NCBI GenBank assembly: GCA_030268105.1
Contig: BSDZ01000021.1
Coordinates: 1,488,001 to 1,552,000 of the forward strand
Direction: 5' to 3'
DNA: 64,000 bases
DNA from: Volvox africanus
Taxonomy: Eukaryota > Chlorophyta > Chlorophyceae > Chlamydomonadales > Volvocaceae
Part shown: one piece after another, positions 56,531 to 64,000 of the stretch
How the letters are laid out: every line of letters starts with the position of its first letter
Position numbering within the stretch: position 1 is the stretch's first letter
Translations under genes and position numbers: made by a program
Notes under the pieces: model-generated
Databases searched by the model: none
Told to the model about the DNA's origin: nothing
Seen by the model: only the letters and a program-made list of their open reading frames with translations

Positions 56531-59500
56531 ATGAATAACCTTTGCCGTTGTGATGTTTCCAAATATCAGCGTCAGGTTACTTCCACCGTCAAAGGCGCTT
56601 CCGTGCAAGTGTGCAGCTTGCAACGAACCCGGTCCTTGCGTGGCAACAGTGTGGCGATTGGTCAAAGACCGGTCGTATGCCATGCAGGCCAACCTCAAGA
56701 CCCACAGCGTCCAGATAGGGAAGAATTCGAGCTTCAGGAAGGAACGGAGTCCATGGGCCATGGACTCAATCCTCAGCCGCCTTCCAATGCACGCTGGGAA
56801 CACGACTTCCATCCAGAAAAACTGGTAGTTCCCATCAACGCATCTTCAGCTTTGTCAGGCATGGAGATCGAGGCGGGGGACGCGCAGCTTGCACGGAGCC
56901 CTAGCCCGAGTTCAAGTCCTGTCCAGTATTCCCACTATTCAACTGATCCGAAGGGATGGTACGAGTGTCACCTTTTTGAAGTTCTTCAAGGCGCGCACAT
57001 CGATGCTCAGGCAGCTAGTCACTTTTTCTCACACCTCGCCGTGCACGATTCTTGGGCAAGCCCTTTGACGATGAACGAGTTGGTAAGGGATCCGTCATTT
57101 CTTCGACGTGTGTTGTTTAATGATAAGGATATCTACTTTTATGTAAGAATTGAGCGCCTAGCTAACGTAGGATGTGCTCATAGGCTGGTGGTACACGCTG
57201 ACGCGGATGAGCCTTGCACCCTGATCCCAAATGTTCCCCCGATGGACCTTGATATTGAACTCTGCAAGGCCAGTTGACAACTGAACAATCTCTGCTGTCT
57301 CGGATTAACCAGGATTTTCTTAACTGCCAACTACTCCCATTCCATGTGACCAGCCTGCCCCTCCTGTGTGTCTTTTGACCTCGTAAGCTTTATTCACGGT
57401 GTACTGCCTGGCACATGTCCTTTCTGCATCCTGCAGCTTCACACTGTCCGCATCGCCGACATCACCGGCTTTGCCCTGCCGCCAGTCATCGTGGCGCAGC
57501 TGCAAAATCTCGTCCAGTCTTCAGGGCCGCAGGCCTCCCAGTCGAGTGCAGATCCTCTGCTGGCGGCATACGCGTACGACTTTCCTGCACTCCTGGATAT
57601 GCTCCAGGGAACGGAGATCACCCCCTCAGCCGCCTGGACGGATTACGCGCTACATGCCTGGTTCGCCGCTGTTGGCGGTAGGGGTGGCGGTCAGCTCAGC
57701 GCTGCTCACATTCGCTCCGTGATGACAATACTGGAAGCCATCTATATACCTGGTGCCGAGCCATCAGTTGAGCCACAATCGCCTCTGCCGTCGGCGTCCT
57801 CGTCCCAAAACAGAGGGCCCGGTGCAATTTCAGCCTTGGGTTCCGGAGCCAGCACCACGATTGTGAACTCCTCCTTAGCCAGCGTGCGAGGTTGGCTCGA
57901 CGCCTGCCTGACTGCACTGCTCGACAGCGACGCCCTGAGGCACGCACACCAACGCGAAGACCTGTACGGAATGCTTCCGCATCTTGCGACGGCACCGTCG
58001 GCGGCAATAGTCGAGCGGTTGTACAGTGAGGCCTGGCCGCCGTACAACGCTCCCAGCGGCGCTGCCTCGCCGGAGCACATCGCCTCAATGCTCTGGCTGC
58101 TCGCTGCCTCAGGTATGTTTGAGCTGCCGACCAGGCGAAGCTACGGAATGCTCCCTTACCTTTTCCTGCCAAAATATTTCACCAATCACCATGGTCTCGG
58201 AGCGGCCTATACTCATTCCTGCGCGGTCAGGTTTAACTCACGCAGGGGAGATCGGGAAGGTTTGGGTAATGCGCACAGGCGACAGCAGCAGCTGACGCAA
58301 GCCTCTGACATACCACCTCCATAGGTGCCAAGCTTCCTCCTGCCGTGATTCAAGGGGAGCTCCGGGCACTGGAGGAGGCCGTCCTGCGCATTGCCTGGAA
58401 CGGCAGCGGTGACGTCGGCACCCAAGGAAGCGGCAGCGGCGTTGGCGGAGGGCCCGTCAGCAACTCTGGCGGCACTGCCGACGGCGCCGATCCCACGGCC
58501 GCTGCCGCAGCGGCCTTGAAGGCCGCCTTCGCGTTGCCGTCCTCCCCTGGCGCAAGCGGCCGCGCGTCTTCTCCCTCCCCACCGTCGCCCTCTCCCCTCC
58601 AATTCTCTGCGGCTTCGGATCCACTGGACTCCATGAATTCCCTACCGCTCAGCAGCAGTCCGCCGCCACTGCAGCCGCAATCGCTTCCCTCACGTCCTGA
58701 TGGTGGCCGCCGTATCTCTCCTTTTGGGGCGTACTTGGCACTCTGGGCTTTCCACCATTACCACTACATCCCACACGCAGCTTCAGCGCTTTTTGTCGGG
58801 CCGACACTACTCTCTGCCGCCGTCAACTCTGGAGGTGCTGGCGCTGGCCGCGGGCTAGGACCCCGTCAACGTTGCCGCATCGTGCGTGCTGTGCTGATGT
58901 GTTTCGGATCCGTGCCGCCGCAACTCTTCGCCAAATACGACTGGTCGTCGCTCTTCCGCGGCTGGGAGCTTCTGGGGAAGAGGGAGCTGCTGCCTCTGCT
59001 TCAGGACGCAGCGGCGCTGGCACATCAGCGGCGCAAACGGCGGCAGCATGGTAGTGAGGGCGTCCAGGGAGACGTTGGTGCACAGCTGCTGCGGCTCTCA
59101 CACCTGGTGGCGCATGTCGTGCAGCTGACGGGATGGCAGCGGCGGCTGGAGCACGTCGAGCTCTCCGATGCTATCACCTCCCTGGCAGGCCTGCTTGCCG
59201 TACTCATCGACGAGGTCAGCGACACAGCCGGCCGTGAAGCTGCGTCCGAGTCGGGCGCCCCGCACGACACAAAGGTTGCAGCTGAGGCTCGGAATGATAT
59301 CGACGGCGGCGGCGTCGCGGAAGGAAGCTTCTTGTACAGCAGCGATGGCGATGGCGGTGGCGGCGGCGGCGCCGTCTCCGCAAAGGCAATCCTGGCATCC
59401 CCTTTCGCGCAGGGCTTGCTGGCAAGCTGGCTGGGTCTGGTGCTTCCGGCGATCCAGGTAGGAAGAGCAGGAAAGTTCGTGCATGCAACCTGTGAGGCTT

Positions 59501-61255
59501 TAAGTGTCCCCTTTAAAGGGTTTGATCATCCTCTCTGCCGCCCGGCTGGCGGCAGAGACCTTGGTAGCACGATCGACAGCACGGGCTTTCCCTAGGACCT
59601 ATCGTGCATGATCGGCTTCCCCACCGCCTCAAACCTGCCGTGGCCTTCAGGATGCAATAAAGCATCTGACCGGGGACTGGGGTAATGCGGGACGTGCGGC
59701 TGGAGGTGTTGGCGGCGACCGCGCCGGGGGTGCTGCTGCCGCCGCCGCCGCCGCCGCGGCCGCAGACAGACATAAACAACACCGGGACCCATACCAGCAG
59801 TTCCAAGACCCACAATCCGGGCGTGGACTGCACGATGTGGGAGGCGGCGCCGTCAGCGGTAGCATGGTTCGCTACTCGGATCCCGCGCGCCCACCTCGCT
59901 CCGTGGCGATATCAGCAGCAGCCGCTGATGCCAGGCGCAAGCACGGCACCCTCGCCTGGCGATCGCCATCGGGGCTGCCACCGCCGGTGACGGCAGAGAC
60001 GGTGCTGGCCCAGCGGCGGCCGCCTCCACTTACGGCGGCCGAGCTTACGTGGACATTGATGGTTCTCCGCGATGCCGCAGCGGCTCTTGATCCCCGGGGG
60101 CATCCGGCGCTGCACCGCACACTGATGTGGGCGATGCAGCGGCTCGGCTCGAGGGCAGGGAAATGCGCTGTGGAGCCTGAAGCCTTTGCCTTTGTTCCCC
60201 GCATGCTCGTCCAGGCAAGTAATGCTCACTGAGCATCATGTGACTATGGATTCTGGATTATGGGTGTTAGATGGGAAAGCGCTCCGCCCTCGCGATTTTA
60301 CTTCTATCTTCCACCTCAGTCTCTTATACATCTGTATCTCTCATCTCAACTCTGATGCATCAGGCGGAGGGACCGCTGGCTTGCTTCATTCGCGTGGTGC
60401 TCGTTCCCCCGCGACTCACAATCATCTTCCTCCACCGTCCTCCTCCGATACAATACTTGACTGTGCCAAATATCAGATCCAGACCTAGATTGTCTGTTGA
60501 AACTGATTTGTTCTGCCTCGGCGGCCGTGCAGATGGACACGTTGGGCTGGGTTGACGTGCCGCTGGAATGGGCGCACGCAGTTGTGGAATACCCAGACGC
60601 CGAAGGCCCTTGGTTTGGGCGCTTGCCATGGCATGAGGTCATGCATGCCGTACTGGGTTCGGCACAGCTCGTACAGCGTGCCCGTGCAGAGGTCTTGCGC
60701 TGCCATGGCGCCGAAGCCCCCGTCGCTGTCATGACCGCAGAGGCTTCCGAATCCCAGCGGAGCCGACAGTACCAGCAGCCGCAGCAGCTACCCGGCGATT
60801 CTCCTGGCCCAGTATTGGAACTGGACTCTGACAAGGGACGGAATCACGTGGCGACGATGGCGGCGGTATCGTCAGGTCCCGAGAATTCGCGGCCTTCGAA
60901 GGCAGAAGCCCTGCTGGCCGCGGCGCAGCGGCTGAGAAGCCACCTCATAGGCCTTATGTCCGCGCGCTTGGTGGCCTGCAGCGTGGTGGAGCTGCGGCAA
61001 GTCGCACTGACGTGGCAAGTGTACGGTATGGCATATGACAAGGAGGTACTGGAGTTAATGGTGAGCGCGCTGGCGGGGGCGCTGGCAGCGGCGCTGGTGG
61101 AAGGCAACCGAGGAAATGGGGCGTCGGTGACGGCGCTAACACTCGGATCTGTGCGTGATGCTGCGGCCCGTCTGGAGATGATGTGTGAATCGCAGCAGGT
61201 GGCGCAGGAGGAAGTTGAGCACTTGTTTAGGCCACTTAGTGTCTACGGGCTGTGA
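56531..61255 (+). CDS. large unrecognised protein, probably chloroplast-targeted, possible degenerate helical repeats; 5 exons
   Basis: Not assigned to a known family. Exons: 56531-57142, 57437-58112, 58325-59457, 59651-60214, 60533-61255; 1235 residues, phases consistent. The first ~52 residues look like a green-algal chloroplast transit peptide: Ser/Thr/Arg-rich, few acidic residues, ending QRPVVCHA (V-x-C/H-A type site). Helical segments with Trp/Leu recur: WTDYALHAWFAAV, HIASMLWLLAASGMFELP, YLALWAFHHYHYIP, LTAAELTWTLMVLRDAAAAL, LHRTLMWAMQRL, VVELRQVALTWQVYG. This resembles the degenerate helical repeats of OPR-type organellar RNA-binding proteins, but no RAP domain or OPR motif is clear, so that is only a hypothesis. 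Gly/Ala/Ser linkers interrupt the helices. The first exon could instead end at 57082 (also phase 0). Intron 4 uses a GC donor. Confidence 0.75.
60215..60532 (+). other. GC-AG intron
   Basis: The exon ends CTCGTCCAG at 60214 and is followed by GCAAGT, otherwise a perfect donor consensus. The acceptor is GTGCAG at 60532. Both flanking exons are in phase 0 and rich in the host gene's composition. No GT donor nearby preserves the frame. Confidence 0.75.
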
Positions 61256-64000
61256 TGACCGTGAAAATGGCCGACTCACAGCTATCTAATCCATTTGCTA
61301 GCCGATCGCTTGCACATACAGGGTTAACAACAACCTGCGCTCCAGGGATAGAGGTGAGGTGCGTGGAGAGGGGAGAGGTGTGGCGAGGGGAGAGTTGCGT
61401 GTGGGGTGGATGAACAACAGGAAGTGGGCTTTGGGAATGGGCGTAGGGAAATTAGGAAAGGCTCGACCCGCAGCACAGCAGGCTGGAGGACTGTGCGTTA
61501 CTGATAGCTGAGGCAAGGCTGCGTTCCTGAGGAGATGGAGGGCGGAGATTGTGGCTTCGGAGCGAGGTTGAGGTTTTCGAAATGTTGGTCGATGGGAAGT
61601 CATGAAGTCAGACCGCTGGCGAGTGGGAGGAGGGCCGAATCTGGATGGGCCCCGTAGTCGCATGATGGTGGCGAACAAGGAAAGGTGGGTTTCATCTGTT
61701 TCGCGGATGGGAGAGGGTCCTTCAAGCTGCGGTACGGAGGATTGGTCATGCGATGTGCGTCACTGCGGAGAGGAGCTGGTTGGGTGCTAGAACGCAACTT
61801 CGCTGACCGCTGCCGGTAGTCTCTAGGAAGCACGGCGCACGGCGGCCGACAGGGGGATCGATGGGCGCTCGAAATATTGACGCATCAGGTAATGGAAGGC
61901 ATGCAGGGATCGTCACGGCAAATTCGCCGCACCCAAAAACACGTATCCAAGTGCATGCCTACCAATATATGGCTTGCGGGATAAGTACCACTGCTGGCGC
62001 AGCTGGCAGCGCTGCTGTTAAGCAGGCCCAGAACTATAAGCAATGCCCATGCTCGTAATGTTACCCGCGCATTTAGTGCTGTGGCCTCATCGAGAAATGA
62101 GCAAGTTTGCCGAGTGATAGCGCTTATACAGCGCTTTCCTATGTTCTTGAGTGTCCCGATGGTGCTTTCTGATGGTGGAATCTTGTTTCTGTAGCAGTGC
62201 TCTGCCGATCAGTAGTCACCGCGTGATTTTATTTCACCCTAAACTATAGGCAGTGTCTCGTCGCCAAATCAGCATTGTCTCTTGCTTCCTCTTGCCGGCA
62301 GTTCCAGGTAGACCTGCTGGCTCGCCTGGCATTCATGGCCTATATTGTCCCAGACCATGACCACTGAGTACTTGCTGCCCGCATACGTCGCTGCGTCAGT
62401 CTGTGCCGAACCGAAGGGTAACGCAACCTGTGTCGTCCATGAGCTGCTGAGCTTAAGATTTTGTACGGTCTAAATCAGGGGTCATTGGGACCTCTGGTCG
62501 AAATTTTGCGGGGCATCTTGTAATTGCGTTCCCTCCTGCGCTTCGGAGTTTTTTTTATTAATTTGTGTTATCGCATCAAGATGAATGTGGAGATGTGAGA
62601 GACGTCGGCATCAGGACTATCGTTATTGTGTCGCGCTCTGCTAATTGCCTGTTGCAGCTTCGGCGGGTATGTGGGCCTTGCATGGTAACACAGGCTACGA
62701 ACAACTTGAAGGCCCACTCGGAATGACAAAGTTCCATTGCCATTACCTTCCGCCATCTGTTAAGCTGGCGATAGAGAAGGAGCCCACCCGTGTTGGGTTT
62801 CATGCCCATGTACATCTGGACCCCGAACGCATGGCCTCCCACATGTAGGGGCTGGAGCCCTAAGCTCTACATCTGCAGGCCATCCAGCAGATGGACATAG
62901 CTGCCCTTCCATGGGGCCCATGATGTAGTACCTGTCAGGTCTCACGGGGTAAGGAGTGGCTGCAAGATGAGGGTGGTGGACAAGCTGAAGGATAACTGAC
63001 CGGCCAAGCGGGACTGCATTTTGGAGCTATGGAGAAGGAAGGCAGCTATGGCTAATTTTCTTGGGTTATGGATGAGGACTGAGTCGGACATGTGTCTGGA
63101 GTTTGAAGCGTTTTGGTATTTGCTCAGGCGAGCTCAAGCAAGCGAGATGTAACTACCGATTCTGAATTTGTTGGATCATCACCAGGGGCTATGGGCTTGC
63201 GGGGTATGTCTGTGTCGATCGATCGAAGGCCTCAGCAAGCCCTGGGGTTAGGTCTTGTCTTTGGTCAGCTCCGTCGAGGTCAAACTCTCGACTGGTTGTA
63301 TGGCTACCGATACTTGCATTTTTGGAATAAAGCGCATTTTTAACCATTCTCAGGAAGGTCACATCTACGACAACAGTATCAACCAAAAAACATATGGAAT
63401 TGAATGCGATTTATACTGTTCTAAAACGTCATATACCAGAGTACTCTCTATCAGGATCAGGATCTATCTGCTAGGTGCCATCGGGTAAAGCAATGTAGGC
63501 CTCGCAAGCCCAGGTCCTGCCTGATCCTGCAAGCAAGGATTTTTTGTAATTTAAAATACATTTGCACTTGCATTTTCGATTTCCAATAGACAGGTCCGAA
63601 TGCTAGGTAGCAGGCATAAATTGGCGAATTATAATTACAGCGGGGAACCTCGTGGTCTAGCTGCTGTTCCGCTTCTTTGGTCTTCTACGCTTTTTTAAAC
63701 CACTTGATGTAATTCTATTATTTTTATTCTAAAAGTCCTTGGCAGTACTCAAATCCAGCAACCTGCGAGCTTCTCCGCCCCTTACAGTCGCATCAAGCTT
63801 ATACGAAATCTTAATAATTACGGCAGATTAGATCACTCTATCGCAATACAATATGTCACCTCCATTTCAATGGTAAAATATGTCACCTCCATTTCAGGAA
63901 TTTTCTTGCTTCAAGGCAGACAGCTACCAGTGACCTACGTCCCAACAGTTTACCGCCTTCCAAACGGGTGTCCAAACCTTCCAACGGCCTTTTCCTCACC
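61256..64000. other. no supportable gene; probable 3' UTR and AT-rich intergenic DNA
   Basis: 2.7 kb. A short exon-like segment at 62302-62370 (acceptor then QVDLLARLAFMAYIVPDHDH and a stop) has no upstream partner that I can find. A 20-bp segment ending in CACCTCCATTTCA is duplicated around 63850-63897. The last ~600 bp are AT-rich. Open frames elsewhere in this interval have no family resemblance. Confidence 0.5.

Noticed and set aside
62560..63350. Short frames suggestive of a transposon remnant
   Set aside because: No recognisable reverse transcriptase, integrase or transposase motif and no terminal repeats.

Overview
The window is nuclear DNA of a flagellated green alga, most likely a chlamydomonadalean or volvocine relative. 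The genes are cut into many short exons by GT-AG introns, introns and low-complexity coding runs are GC-rich and full of microsatellites, several products are long and disordered (Ala, Gly, Gln, Ser), one product looks chloroplast-targeted, and another is a ciliary coiled-coil protein. There is no bacterial, organellar or viral architecture. All gene models below were built by hand from splice sites, reading-frame phase and protein-family resemblance.

Layout, left to right. 4-2722 (-) is a complete 20S proteasome alpha subunit (PSMA3/PAG1 type). Divergent from it, 3021-8646 (+) is an SNF5/SMARCB1 chromatin-remodelling subunit with a very long Gln/His-rich C-terminal tail. 9665-10887 (-) is a partly resolved gene of unknown function. 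10888-13152 holds no gene but does hold an AT-rich 25-bp direct repeat and a ~540-bp foldback element. 13153-18386 (+) is a TPR-RING-LON protein (LONRF type). Convergent with it, 19999-25097 (-) is a tRNA dimethylallyltransferase. 25903-28968 (+) is a dual-specificity phosphatase. 28969-32157 is gene-poor and has one strong hairpin. 32158-33655 (+) encodes a small protein with a C-terminal zinc-ligand motif. 35015-38400 (-) is a TatD-family metal-dependent hydrolase. 39552-42787 (+) is the ciliary protein CCDC113/FAP263. 43510-44833 (-) is unrecognised. 45280-50138 (-) is a golgin-like tail-anchored coiled-coil protein. 50692-54987 (+) is a Sec14/CRAL-TRIO protein with an ~870-residue tail ending in a prenylation (CaaX) signature. 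56531-61255 (+) is a 1235-residue protein with a probable chloroplast transit peptide. 61256-64000 contains no gene I can support.

The genes are unrelated housekeeping, signalling and ciliary functions in ordinary eukaryotic order; I see no gene cluster or operon-like pathway. Divergent pairs share short promoter regions (2723-3020, 25098-25902, 38401-39551, 50139-50691). The most unusual features are the domain extensions (SNF5 polyQ/H tail, Sec14 tail with a CaaX box), a GC-AG intron, the foldback element, a possible non-ATG transit-peptide extension of the tRNA transferase, and introns that each carry a different purine/pyrimidine-biased repeat.
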